A DNA stretch of 31,143 nt from Bog-473 sp036502025. Lineage in GTDB: Bacteria; Actinomycetota; Acidimicrobiia; Acidimicrobiales; RAAP-2. The stretch is taken from assembly GCA_036502025.1 (NCBI GenBank), contig DASXZJ010000155.1, positions 1-31,143 on the forward strand, given 5' to 3'. Below, one piece after another: positions 16,068-24,303 of this stretch (the stretch's first letter is position 1; every line of letters begins with the position of its first letter). The position numbers were made by a program, and so were the translations under genes. Under the pieces are notes generated by a model. That model ran no database searches. It was not told where the DNA came from and saw nothing but the letters and a program-made list of their open reading frames with translations.

Positions 16068-17132
16068 ATGGCTTTTCGAGTCGTGCAGTGGAGCACCGGC
16101 AATGTGGGGCGTCACGCCCTGGCCGGCATCGATGCTCATCCCGAGCTCGAACTGGTCGGGCTCTTCGTCTCGAATCCGGACAAGGTGGGCCGTGACGCCG
16201 GCGAGTTGGCCGGGCTCGGCAAGACCCTCGGCGTCACCGGCACCAGCGATGTGGACGCGCTCCTCGCCCTTGCGCCGGACTGCATCGTGCACACGGCCAT
16301 GGCCGACGACCGCATCTTCGAGGCCCTGGCCGACCTGGAGCGCTTCCTCGCCGCCGGCATCAACGTCGTCTCCTCGGGGCCGGTATTCCTGAAGTTCCCG
16401 GCCGACGACGACCCCATGGCCGTGCCGCTCGTAACCGCGGCCGAAAAGGCCGGCGTCTCGCTCTTCGTCAACGGCGTGGATCCGGGCTTCGCCAACGACG
16501 CCTTGCCCCTGGTGCTCTCAGGGGTAAGCGAGCGCATCGAGGAGGTGCGCTGCTCGGAGGTCCTCAATTACAACACCTACAACCAGCCCATGGTGCTCTT
16601 CGACATCATGGGCTTCGCCCGCCCACTCGAGGACATTCCCATGCTCCTCCAGCCCGGCGTGCTCACCATGGCCTGGGGCAGCGTGGTCCGTCAGATCGCC
16701 GCCGGTCTCGGGGTCACCTTGAGCGAGGTCACCGAGTGGTACGAGCGCGAGGCAGCACCCGAGGACTTCGAGGTCGACGCCGGGACAGTCAAGAAGGGCA
16801 CCGCCGCCGCGCTGCACTTCGAGGTGCGGGGCTTGGTGGGCGACCAGGCGGTGGTGGTGCTCGAGCATGTGACCCGCCTGCGTGATGACCTCGGAGCCAC
16901 GTGGCCCCAACCGGCCGGACAGGGCTGCTACCGCGTCCAGATCACCGGCGAGCCCAACTACACCCTGGACCTCCAGCTCATGGGCACCGACGGCGACCAC
17001 AACACGGCCGGCCTCAAAGCCACCGCCATGCGGCTGGTCAACGCCGTGCCCGCCGTGGTGGCGGCCCGGACGGGTCTGGTCACCGCGCTCGATCTTCCCC
17101 TCATCACCGGTAAGGGTCTCGTCGTCATCTAG
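16068..17132 (+). CDS. DapB-like NAD(P)-binding dehydrogenase (2,4-diaminopentanoate dehydrogenase-like)
   Basis: The 354-aa protein begins FRVVQWSTGNVGRHALAGIDAHPELELVGLFVSNPDKVGRDAGEL in its N-terminal dihydrodipicolinate-reductase-like Rossmann domain. The C-terminal part matches the family found in clostridial 2,4-diaminopentanoate dehydrogenase and in many mycobacterial proteins often annotated as dihydrodipicolinate reductase. It is not a true DapB, being longer and lacking DapB motifs. Family members are NAD(P)-dependent amine or imine reductases where known; mycobacterial members are unassigned. AAGGGAAGGAG sits just before the ATG. It follows the SDR by 48 bases, probably in one operon, and its end overlaps the convergent gene by 8 bases. 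Confidence 0.78.
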   Translation: MAFRVVQWSTGNVGRHALAGIDAHPELELVGLFVSNPDKVGRDAGELAGLGKTLGVTGTSDVDALLALAPDCIVHTAMADDRIFEALADLERFLAAGINVVSSGPVFLKFPADDDPMAVPLVTAAEKAGVSLFVNGVDPGFANDALPLVLSGVSERIEEVRCSEVLNYNTYNQPMVLFDIMGFARPLEDIPMLLQPGVLTMAWGSVVRQIAAGLGVTLSEVTEWYEREAAPEDFEVDAGTVKKGTAAALHFEVRGLVGDQAVVVLEHVTRLRDDLGATWPQPAGQGCYRVQITGEPNYTLDLQLMGTDGDHNTAGLKATAMRLVNAVPAVVAARTGLVTALDLPLITGKGLVVI

Positions 17133-17562
17133 GAGCGGCAAGGGCGAGCTGGTGTGACTCACCATGAGAGAGTCCCCGGACCGCCTTGCGACGCTGCAGT
17201 TCGGTGGTGATGGCGTCGAGGACGGTGTGCCCGACCTCGAAATACCGCGCGCCGAGTTGCACGCGGCGCAGCGCCACCACCTCCATCCTCGTCATCGCCG
17301 GTGCGCGCGTCCACGGCGTGACCTCGACCTCCATGGGTAACCAGGCACCCGGCCCCCGGTGGTACCGGAGGCGGAAGGACACGTGCGCCACCCCGGGCCC
17401 GAGCCGCACGGGGCCGAGCCGCGCCCGGTCGCCGATCGCCACCGAACCTCCTCGCTGCTCCGCCTCCCACCAGCTGCTGAGCGCCAGGGCGGCATCGTCG
17501 AAGGGGAGATCCACGAAGCGCAGGAACGACGAGGCGGCGATGGGGCTTGGGCTCACGATCAT
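17125..17562 (-). CDS. Hypothetical protein, divergent from TetR
   Basis: I do not recognise this 145-aa protein. It has no signal peptide or transmembrane segment, is rich in aromatic and arginine residues and has a strand pattern (GVAHVSFRLRYHRGPGAWLPMEVEVTPW, RMEVVALRRV) compatible with an SRPBCC or lipocalin-like beta fold, followed by a C-terminal helix (VGHTVLDAITTELQRRK). AGGAG lies 8 bases before the ATG. It is divergent from a TetR regulator across a large palindrome, so it is probably the regulator's direct target. Its 3' end overlaps the convergent dehydrogenase by 8 bases. Confidence 0.6.
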   Translation of the reverse strand: MIVSPSPIAASSFLRFVDLPFDDAALALSSWWEAEQRGGSVAIGDRARLGPVRLGPGVAHVSFRLRYHRGPGAWLPMEVEVTPWTRAPAMTRMEVVALRRVQLGARYFEVGHTVLDAITTELQRRKAVRGLSHGESHQLALAAPR

Positions 17563-17580
17563 GGGGGACGCTCCTCGCAG

Positions 17581-17639
17581 AATAGATCGACCGATCGTTC
17601 TACTTCCTGAGACAAAGTAGACAGCCTGGTCGATCTATT
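17581..17639. promoter_or_regulatory. 59-bp nested palindrome, probable TetR operator
   Basis: Two inverted repeats share one axis at 17610. The outer arms are AATAGATCGACC (17581-17592) and GGTCGATCTATT (17628-17639), perfect over 12 bp. The inner arms are TCTACTT (17599-17605) and AAGTAGA (17615-17621), perfect over 7 bp. Within it TAGATCGACCGATCGTTCTA (17583-17602) is itself a 16/20 palindrome, and 17618-17637 is a second TAGA-N12-TCTA site 35 bp away. Two TetR dimers could bind here and control both the 145-aa gene and tetR. Confidence 0.75.
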
Positions 17640-17656
17640 GTCAAGCCCGGGCGAGA

Positions 17657-17662
17657 TACACT
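17657..17662 (+). promoter_or_regulatory. Candidate -10 hexamer for tetR, leaderless
   Basis: TACACT lies 8 bases before the chosen ATG at 17671, with no Shine-Dalgarno sequence, so the mRNA may begin at the start codon. The palindrome lies where the -35 would be. Confidence 0.35.
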
Positions 17663-17670
17663 CGAGCCCC

Positions 17671-18249
17671 ATGACCACCACCAAAGCCCCGGGACCGCGG
17701 GAGCGACTGCTGGCCTCGGCCCGACGACTCACCGGGGCTCACGGCGTCGGGGTGGGGATCGACGCCATCCTCGAGGACGCCTCGGTGGCACGGCGCTCGC
17801 TCTATCAGCACTTCGCCGGCAAGGACGACCTCATCGCCCAGTCGCTGCTGGACTCAGCCGACAAGGACGAGGCGCGCTACCGGATCGCCCTCGAACGGGG
17901 CGGGGACGACCCGCGCCAGCGGGTGCTGGCCGTCTTCGACCAGTTGGACCGGACCACCTCGTTGCCCGAGTACCGCGGCTGCCGCTACATCTCGGCCGAG
18001 TTGGGGCTGGCCGATCCGGGCCATCCCGCCCACCTGGCTACCCGGGAGTTCACGACGCGGCTGCGCGGCCTCTTCGAGACGGAACTGACCAATCTCGGAC
18101 ACCCCGATCCCGTCGATGGCGCCGACCAGATCCTCGTGCTCGTCGAGGGCATCCTGGTCGTCGGCGTCATCGCGCCCGAATCACACCCGGCCCTGACGGT
18201 ACGGCCTCTCGTCGAGCTGATCCTCGACGCGAAAACCTCGCCTGCCTAG
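17671..18249 (+). CDS. TetR/AcrR family transcriptional repressor
   Basis: From the ATG at 17671 the protein has 192 aa. The N-terminal TetR HTH (about 10-56) shows RERLLASARRLTGAHGVGVGIDAILEDASVARRSLYQHFAGKDDL. The C-terminal ligand domain has YRGCRYISAELGLADPGHPAH, like TetR_C subfamilies of actinobacteria that regulate small exporters or oxidoreductases. A start at 17638 is open but would place coding sequence inside the operator. It is divergent from the 145-aa gene over the 59-bp palindrome and is probably autorepressed. Its TAG stop shares the CTAG at 18246-18249 with the convergent gene. Ligand unknown. Confidence 0.9.
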   Translation: MTTTKAPGPRERLLASARRLTGAHGVGVGIDAILEDASVARRSLYQHFAGKDDLIAQSLLDSADKDEARYRIALERGGDDPRQRVLAVFDQLDRTTSLPEYRGCRYISAELGLADPGHPAHLATREFTTRLRGLFETELTNLGHPDPVDGADQILVLVEGILVVGVIAPESHPALTVRPLVELILDAKTSPA

Positions 18250-19160
18250 GCGAACGGCGTCACCCCGAAGAGATCGAGGCTGCCCAGGAGCTGCTGCACC
18301 ACGGCGGGGGCGGGCTTCACGCTCGAAGCGGCCGGCGCGCTCACGTGCACCGGACTGTTGTAGTTGGTGAACTGGACGGTCCCACTGATCGAGCCCGTGC
18401 TGGCATTGGTGGCCGCCATGGCCACCTCGACCAGCCGGCCGGCGCGGTCGACCCACACCGTCACCGGGATCGTCACCTGGCCCAGCGCCTTGGCGTCGTC
18501 GGTCATGGCGGGCGCCAGCCCGGGCACCACCTTGAGCAGCTCGGCCACCGTCAGGTCGACCTGGGTGCCCGTGGACTTGACCCCGTTGATGGTCTTGTCG
18601 GCCACATGGTGCTGCTTGGGCAGGCCGGGCAGCTGGCCCAACAGGAGGTGCGAGTAGGTCAGCGCCACCGAGGACTGGGTGAACGCCGTGGCCACCTGAT
18701 GGGCGTCCGCGGTCGAGACCGGGATCGACAGGACCTGGGCCCCGCCCACCAGGGCGGACAGCGACGGGGGGACGGTCACGTAGGCGTGGCTGTTGACCCA
18801 GATGGCCTTGAGCGACAGCGGCTTGGTCCCGAGCAGTGATCCGGCACTCTGCGGCAGCGAGGCGTGCAGCCCGGCGGTGGGCAGCGTGACCGAGGTCTCG
18901 ACCGCCTGGTGCACGAAGTCGGTCTTCCCGCGCGCCCGCATCTGGGTGGCGTACTGCCCCGGGAGGGCGACCCGCAGGTTCACGCTGAAGGTGACGCTGG
19001 TGGCCACCGGCGTGGTGCCCGCCGGCGGTTGCCCGGCCCCGTCGGCCGTGGTGGTGCCGAACACCCCCACCCCGAGTGTGGTGAGGCCACCGAGGGCCGC
19101 GATGCCGACGACTCGTGTGGCCGCGTAGCGCGCCAATAGACGCCGATCCCTTCCGTTCAT
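18246..19160 (-). CDS. Exported LppX/LprG-like protein
   Basis: This 304-aa protein has an N-terminal basic segment and a hydrophobic export signal (about residues 16-36, AATRVVGIAALGGLTTLGVGVFG). There is no lipobox cysteine, so it is either cleaved or membrane-anchored, not a lipoprotein. The rest resembles LppX/LprAFG-like domains that bind lipids or glycolipids: VTFSVNLRVALPGQ, KTINGVKSTGTQVDLTVAELLKVVPGL and VTVWVDRAGRLVEVAMA. ATG 19160 has GGGGGAG 3 bases upstream; an in-frame start at 19181 adds seven residues. It is transcribed away from dnaE2's end and converges on tetR, sharing CTAG. Confidence 0.7.
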   Translation of the reverse strand: MNGRDRRLLARYAATRVVGIAALGGLTTLGVGVFGTTTADGAGQPPAGTTPVATSVTFSVNLRVALPGQYATQMRARGKTDFVHQAVETSVTLPTAGLHASLPQSAGSLLGTKPLSLKAIWVNSHAYVTVPPSLSALVGGAQVLSIPVSTADAHQVATAFTQSSVALTYSHLLLGQLPGLPKQHHVADKTINGVKSTGTQVDLTVAELLKVVPGLAPAMTDDAKALGQVTIPVTVWVDRAGRLVEVAMAATNASTGSISGTVQFTNYNSPVHVSAPAASSVKPAPAVVQQLLGSLDLFGVTPFA

Positions 19161-19210
19161 CAACTCCCCCTCGCCCGCCAACGTTAGAGGCGGCGGCGGC
19201 GGAATTTCGG

Positions 19211-22200
19211 TCAGCGGAAGTCACGGCTGGCCGGCACCGCCGTCCCCACGGCCAACGCCTCCACCCGCTCGGCGGTCAGGTTCACCGTGCCCTGCCCCAG
19301 CTGCAGCCGGCCCCGGATGAGGAGCACCGGGGCGTGGCGGGCCACCAGCTTCCAGCGGGCCCAGGCCCCGCGGGAGAAGACCACGTTCACGTGGCCGGTC
19401 TCGTCCTCGAGGTTGACGAACACCGCGCCGTTCGCCGTCTCGGGGTGCTGGCGGTGCGTCACCACCCCGGCCACGGTGACCCGGTCCCCGTCGAGGCACC
19501 CGGGGAGATGGCGGGCCACCACCACACCCATCGCTTCGAGCCGCTCCCGGGCCAGGTGCATGGCGGTCCGTTCGGGCGCCAGCCCGAGCGCCCACAGGTC
19601 GTCGCCCACCGAGTCGTAGAGGGTGGGCTCGGGCAACGGCGGGGCCTCGACGCCCACCACGATCCCGGGCAGCCGGTCCGGTGTGCCCTGGGCCGCCGCC
19701 CCGGCGGCCCACAACAACCGCCGGCGGGACGCCGCCGTCCCGCGCTCCTCGTCGGCGTCGAGCGCGCCGGCGGCCGCCAACGTCTCGAGCTGGGCCCTCG
19801 ATACGCCGGCCCGCCGCACCAGGTCCTCGCCCCCCTTCCAGGGCCGGCCGGCCACGACGCGCTCGGCCGTCGACTCCCCCACCCCGCGTACCGAGGCCAG
19901 CCCCAGCCGCAGCACCGGTTCACCCCCACCCTCACCCCCACCCTCCAGCGACGCCCCCACCTCGGAGCGGTTCACATGGGGCCGGCGCACCGAGACCCCG
20001 TGGCGGCGGGCGTCGGCCACCAGGGACTGGGGTGACCAGAACCCCATCGGTTGCGAGTTCAACAACCCCGCGGTGAACGCCGCCGGGTAGTGCAGCTTCA
20101 ACCACGATGACGAGTAGACCAGGTGTGCGAACGACACCGAGTGCGACTCGGGGAAGCCGAAGTTGGCGAAGGCGGCCAGGGCGGCGAAGATCTGGTCGGC
20201 CACCGCGCCCGTCACCCCGTGCCGGGCCATTCCCTCGTACAGCCGCACCCGCATCTTCTCCATGCGGGCGGCCGAGCGCTTGGCCGCCATGGCCTGGCGC
20301 AGTTCGTCGGCCTCGGCCGCGCTGAAGCCGGCGATGGCCACCGCCATCTCCATCAGCTGCTCCTGGAACAGCGGGACACCGAGCGTCCGCTTCAGGATCG
20401 GCTCGAGCAGCGGGTGCAGGTAGGTGGCCTCCTCCTCGCCCCGCCGGCGCCGGATGTAGGGGTTGACGGCGTGGCCCTGGATGGGCCCGGGCCGGATGAG
20501 GGCCACCTCGATAGCCAGGTCGTAGAAAGTGCGCGGCTGGACCCGGGGCAGCGTCCCCATCTGGGCCCGGCTCTCGACCTGGAAGACCCCGACCGTGTCG
20601 GCCCGGCACAAGAGGTCGTAGACCTCGTCCTCCTGGGGCAGCTGGGCCAGGTCCACCGACACCCCGTGGAAGTCGTGCACCAGGTCGACCATGCGGTGCA
20701 GGGCTTCGAGCATGCCCAGCCCGAGCAGGTCGAACTTGACCAGCCCGATGGCGGCGCAATCGTCCTTGTCCCACTGCAGCACGCTGCGCCCGGGCATGCG
20801 CCCCCACTCCACCGGGCAGACCTCTATGACCGGCCGGTCGCACAGCACCATGCCGGCTGAGTGGATGCCCAGATGGCGCGGGCGGTCGAGCACCTCGGCC
20901 GCCAGCTCGGCCACCAAGGGCGGGATCCCCTCCCCCGCGCCGTCGACCGCACCCCCCACCGCCTCGGCCGACGCCGCGCCGCGCGACGTCCGGTCGATCC
21001 CCGCCGCCCACCCGTCCACCTGCTCGGGGGTGAACCCGAATGCCTTGCCCACGTCGCGCACGGCCGAGCGGGGGCGGTAGGTGATGACGTTGGCCACCTG
21101 CGCGGCATGGCGCCGGCCGTAGCGCTCGTAGACGTACTGGATCACCTCCTCGCGTCGCCCGGACTCGATGTCGACGTCGATGTCCGGCGGCCCGTCGCGG
21201 GCCGGGGAGAGGAAGCGCTCGAAGAGGAGGCCGAGCTTGACCGCGTCGACGTTGGTGACCTCGAGGGCGTAACAGACGGCCGAGTTGGCCGCCGAGCCCC
21301 GCCCCTGGCAGTAGATGTTCAGCTCGCGACACAGCCGGGCGATGTCCCAGACCACCAGGAAGTAGCCGGCGAAACCGAGCCCGCCGATGACCTCGAGCTC
21401 GTGCGCAATCTGCTTCCACGCCCCCGGCACCCGCTCGTCGTGCGGCGGGCCGTAGCGCTCGAGCGCCCCTCGGGTCACCAGCGCTCGTAGATACCCCTGC
21501 TCGTCCAAGCCCTCCGGCGTCGGGAAGTCGGGCAGCCGGGGGGCCACCAGCCGCAGGTCGAACGCGCAGGCCAGGCCCAGCTCGCCCGCCCGCTCGACCG
21601 CCCCGGGCCAGCGGGCGAAGCGCCGCAACTGCTCGCCCGAGGAGCGCAGGCAGGCCGCCGGGGCCGAGGGGAGCCAGCCCTCCAGCTCGGCCAGGGGGCG
21701 GCGGGCCCGGATGGCGGCCAGGGTGGTGGCCAGGCGGAACCCGGCCGGGGTGGCGTAGTGCACGTTGTTGGTGGCCACGGCATCGACCCCCCACTCGACA
21801 GCCAGCCGCGCCAGGGCGTCGTTGCGCGCCGTGTCGAGCGGGTCCCCGTGGTCCCACAGCTCGACCGCCACGTGGGCGCGCCCGAAGCGCTCGACCAGCC
21901 GACCCACCTCCCGGGAGGCCGCCCGCGGCCCCGCTTCCATCAGCGCGGCGGCCACCGCTCCCTTCCGGCATCCGGTGAGCACCAGCCAGTGCTCCCCCGC
22001 CGCCGCGGCCAGAGCGTCGAGGGTGAAGCTCGGCCGGCCCTTCTCCCCACCCTCGAGGTGCGCCTCAGCCAGCACGCTCGAGAGGCGCGCGTAGCCCTCG
22101 GGGTCGCGGGCCAGCACGACCAGATGCGCCCCGCTCGGATCGGGCTCGCCGGTGCGCGGCCCGGCCGGGGCCAGGGTCACCTCGGTCCCGAAGACCGTCG

Positions 22201-22387
22201 GCAGTCCGCAGGCCCGGGCCGCCTCGGCGAAGCGCACCACGCCGTAGAAGCCGTGGTGGTCGGTCAGGGCCAGCGCGGCCAGCCCCAGCCGATGAGCCTC
22301 GGCCACCAGTTCCTCGGGATCGCTGCTGCCGTCGAGGAAGCTGAACCCCGAGTGCGCGTGCAGCTCGGCGTAGACGCCCGCGGTCAC
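19211..22387 (-). CDS. dnaE2: Error-prone DNA polymerase III alpha subunit
   Basis: The 1058-aa protein is DnaE2, the translesion alpha subunit of the actinobacterial mutasome. The N-terminal PHP domain has YAELHAHSGFSFLDGSSDPEEL and TDHHGFYG. The polymerase catalytic aspartates Asp402 and Asp404 lie in PPDIDVDIES, matching E. coli DnaE Asp401/Asp403. The C-terminal OB fold has NLEDETGHVNVVFSRG, and the terminal ASRDFR is characteristic of DnaE2. The start is GTG 22387, with GGAGG directly in front and no alternative upstream start. It follows imuB by 54 bases and is probably SOS-induced from the LexA box before imuA'. Confidence 0.96.
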   Translation of the reverse strand: MTAGVYAELHAHSGFSFLDGSSDPEELVAEAHRLGLAALALTDHHGFYGVVRFAEAARACGLPTVFGTEVTLAPAGPRTGEPDPSGAHLVVLARDPEGYARLSSVLAEAHLEGGEKGRPSFTLDALAAAAGEHWLVLTGCRKGAVAAALMEAGPRAASREVGRLVERFGRAHVAVELWDHGDPLDTARNDALARLAVEWGVDAVATNNVHYATPAGFRLATTLAAIRARRPLAELEGWLPSAPAACLRSSGEQLRRFARWPGAVERAGELGLACAFDLRLVAPRLPDFPTPEGLDEQGYLRALVTRGALERYGPPHDERVPGAWKQIAHELEVIGGLGFAGYFLVVWDIARLCRELNIYCQGRGSAANSAVCYALEVTNVDAVKLGLLFERFLSPARDGPPDIDVDIESGRREEVIQYVYERYGRRHAAQVANVITYRPRSAVRDVGKAFGFTPEQVDGWAAGIDRTSRGAASAEAVGGAVDGAGEGIPPLVAELAAEVLDRPRHLGIHSAGMVLCDRPVIEVCPVEWGRMPGRSVLQWDKDDCAAIGLVKFDLLGLGMLEALHRMVDLVHDFHGVSVDLAQLPQEDEVYDLLCRADTVGVFQVESRAQMGTLPRVQPRTFYDLAIEVALIRPGPIQGHAVNPYIRRRRGEEEATYLHPLLEPILKRTLGVPLFQEQLMEMAVAIAGFSAAEADELRQAMAAKRSAARMEKMRVRLYEGMARHGVTGAVADQIFAALAAFANFGFPESHSVSFAHLVYSSSWLKLHYPAAFTAGLLNSQPMGFWSPQSLVADARRHGVSVRRPHVNRSEVGASLEGGGEGGGEPVLRLGLASVRGVGESTAERVVAGRPWKGGEDLVRRAGVSRAQLETLAAAGALDADEERGTAASRRRLLWAAGAAAQGTPDRLPGIVVGVEAPPLPEPTLYDSVGDDLWALGLAPERTAMHLARERLEAMGVVVARHLPGCLDGDRVTVAGVVTHRQHPETANGAVFVNLEDETGHVNVVFSRGAWARWKLVARHAPVLLIRGRLQLGQGTVNLTAERVEALAVGTAVPASRDFR

Positions 22388-22441
22388 CTCCGGCCCGCCG
22401 ACGTCGGGCCGCCAGACATCGGGTCTGCCGACACCGGGCCG

Positions 22442-23536
22442 TCAGTCATAGATCGCCTCGACCCACCACTGTGCTCGCTCGGTGCACAGCAGCCGCGCCG
22501 CGCCGTCGTCGGTCACCACCTGGACCCGGGCCCGGCGCCGGCGCACCGTCCACCAGCGCTCGGTCGCCGGCCACGGCCCGGCCCACGCCGCCACCGGCTG
22601 CCAGGGCCCGCCGTCGATCGACAGCCGGGCCGGCTCGCTGGTGAGCAACCCCCGCCCGCTCACCGCACACGCCACGCCGGCGGCGTCGACCACCTCGGCC
22701 CGCCGGGGGACCCGGAGCACCGCGGTGGGGGAAGGGGGCGGCAACCGCCCCGGCCAGGGCGCACCGCCGGCCCCGGCCGCCTCGACTTCGGGGCTGCCCC
22801 ACGGCACCAGCGTCGATTGCTCAGCGGGGTCACGCCCGCCCTGGATACGCCCGACCAGCACGGCGTCGACGCCGAGCCGCTCCTGCAGCCGGGCGAAGGA
22901 GAGGGCGGCCCGGGTGTCGGCCGCCGACGTCCCGCCGAAGAACCCGGGCTGGTAGGGCGGCGGCTCGGACCCCAGCTCGGGATCCTCACCACGGGCCACC
23001 CGCAGCCGCCGCTCGATGGAGCGGTCGCGCAGCCCGGCCAGCTCCCCGCTCTCGCCCCGGGCCACCCGGTGGCATGCCGCCGCGTCGGCCCCGAAGCGGT
23101 CCGAGACGTGCGGGGAGGGCAAGGCGGCGAACTGCCCCAGCGTGGTGATCCCCAACCGTTGCAAGGTGACGGCCAGATCGGGCCGGGCCAGGGTGGCCAC
23201 CGACCAGGGCACCAGGAACTGGCGGGCCTCCCCCGCCGGGACGATCAGCCGGGCGCGGGCGGCCAGAACCGCTGCGAAGAGCCCGTCGGCCACCCCGACG
23301 CGGGCCTCCTCGCCCACGGCCTCGACCAGGCGCTGCACAACCATCTCCTCTCCGCCGAAGAAGCGGGAAGGCCCGCGTGCGGGCAGGGCGCAGACACCGA
23401 GGCGGACGGGATGAACCCAGGGACACAGTTCTCCGGCGCGGGCGACCACCCGCACAAAACGTCGGGCTTCCTCTCCGCGTGCCCCCTCTTCTTGAAGCCC
23501 GGGACACCAGATGACGACCAACCGTTCCATTTCCAT
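22442..23536 (-). CDS. imuB: ImuB, Y-family-like mutasome subunit, reduced form
   Basis: The 364-aa product is recognisable as ImuB by RLVVIWCPGL, LGVCALPARGPSRFFGGEE, VGVADGLFAAVLAA, GITTLGQFAALPSPHVSDRFGADA, the QGGRDPAEQSTLVPWG block and the C-terminal WWVEAIYD. ImuB is a catalytically inactive Y-family homologue that bridges DnaE2, ImuA' and the beta clamp. Usual length is around 500-530 aa. By my comparison about 50 residues after WCPGL and most of the little-finger region after FGADAAACHRVARG are missing. QPGFF (196-200), just before GGTSAAD, sits where the clamp motif usually lies. The start codon at 23536 has GAGGTGGAG upstream and is 12 bases from the imuA' stop. Confidence 0.87.
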   Translation of the reverse strand: MEMERLVVIWCPGLQEEGARGEEARRFVRVVARAGELCPWVHPVRLGVCALPARGPSRFFGGEEMVVQRLVEAVGEEARVGVADGLFAAVLAARARLIVPAGEARQFLVPWSVATLARPDLAVTLQRLGITTLGQFAALPSPHVSDRFGADAAACHRVARGESGELAGLRDRSIERRLRVARGEDPELGSEPPPYQPGFFGGTSAADTRAALSFARLQERLGVDAVLVGRIQGGRDPAEQSTLVPWGSPEVEAAGAGGAPWPGRLPPPSPTAVLRVPRRAEVVDAAGVACAVSGRGLLTSEPARLSIDGGPWQPVAAWAGPWPATERWWTVRRRRARVQVVTDDGAARLLCTERAQWWVEAIYD

Positions 23537-23548
23537 CGCTGCTCCACC

Positions 23549-24295
23549 TCAGGCCGCCTCGGGCCCGTCGTCGGGACCGGACGCACCCGGCCCTTCTCTC
23601 GCCTCTGCCGTTGTCGCCACCACCCCTGAGCCGGCCGGGAGCCAGAGCGAGCACTCGACCGCCCGGCCCGCCGAGCGCCGCCCGCTGACCCGGACCTCGG
23701 CCCGCCGCCCCTGCAGGTGGCCGTGCCCGCGACCGACCCCTTCCCATTCGACGGCCCCCACCGACAGCGCCAGGTCTCCCCCCTCGGGCCACTCGCTCAC
23801 GTGCTCGACCAGCACCACCAGCGCGGCCTGGCGTTCCCGGGCCCGGGCACTCAGATGGCGCGCCGCCGTCAGCCGGGCCCGGCCGGGCGGCCGCACCAGG
23901 ACGACGTCGACCCCGGGCAGGACGTCCCCCGCCGCCTCGGCCCACTCACCGCCGGGGTGGGGTACGAAGACGACCCGGCGCAGATCGATGCCCAGCTCCG
24001 CCGCGGCCACCACCCCGGGGTCGGGTAGCCCGACCGCGGCGCACCAGCTCCCGGCCTGCGACGCCGCGGCCAGCAGGGCCAAGGCCAGGGTGGTGGCGCC
24101 ATGACCGGGCAACCCGGCCACCGTGGTCGTCGTCCCCCGCCGCAGGGCCCCGTCGGGGAAGAGCGGCACCAGGGGCGGGGGCACGGGGAGCAGCCGGCCG
24201 GACACCGGCGTGGACGGCCGGACCCGATCCGCCAGGCCGACCGGGAGCTCCCGGGAACGGGGGTGAGGGGGGCCATCTGAGCCAAAAGCGAACAT
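23549..24295 (-). CDS. imuA': ImuA'-like mutasome subunit
   Basis: From the ATG at 24295 this is a 248-aa RecA-like protein of the ImuA/ImuA' group. GLPGHGATTLALALLAAASQAGSWCAAVGLPDPGVVAAAELGI follows the RecA fold, with a Walker A-like but degenerate GHGATT. VVLVRPPGRARLTAARHLSARARERQAALVVL is the Walker B region. ImuA' binds ImuB and is needed for DnaE2-dependent mutagenesis in mycobacteria. The frame opens to 24382, but the ATG at 24295 lies inside the LexA box with a -10-like TAGAGT 8 bases upstream, so a leaderless start there is likely. It is the first gene of the mutasome operon. Confidence 0.82.
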   Translation of the reverse strand: MFAFGSDGPPHPRSRELPVGLADRVRPSTPVSGRLLPVPPPLVPLFPDGALRRGTTTTVAGLPGHGATTLALALLAAASQAGSWCAAVGLPDPGVVAAAELGIDLRRVVFVPHPGGEWAEAAGDVLPGVDVVLVRPPGRARLTAARHLSARARERQAALVVLVEHVSEWPEGGDLALSVGAVEWEGVGRGHGHLQGRRAEVRVSGRRSAGRAVECSLWLPAGSGVVATTAEAREGPGASGPDDGPEAA

Positions 24296-24302
24296 GTGTT
24301 CG
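24289..24302. promoter_or_regulatory. LexA (SOS) box
   Basis: CGAACATGTGTTCG has perfect CGAAC and GTTCG arms around a 4-base centre and differs from the Bacillus/actinobacterial consensus CGAACATATGTTCG at one position. It overlaps the imuA' start codon. Bound LexA would block the start of the mutasome operon and could also affect the divergent SRAP gene at 24403. Confidence 0.85.
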
Positions 24303-24303
24303 C

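Noticed and set aside
19932..21971. A 679-codon minus-strand frame inside dnaE2
   Set aside because: It is a frame-shifted shadow of dnaE2 with an Ala/Gly/Arg-rich translation and no recognisable domain.
21758..23629. A 623-codon open frame on the plus strand across dnaE2 and imuB
   Set aside because: It lies opposite two clearly conserved genes, its translation is low-complexity Gly/Pro/Arg/His-rich, and long antisense frames are expected in GC-rich DNA.
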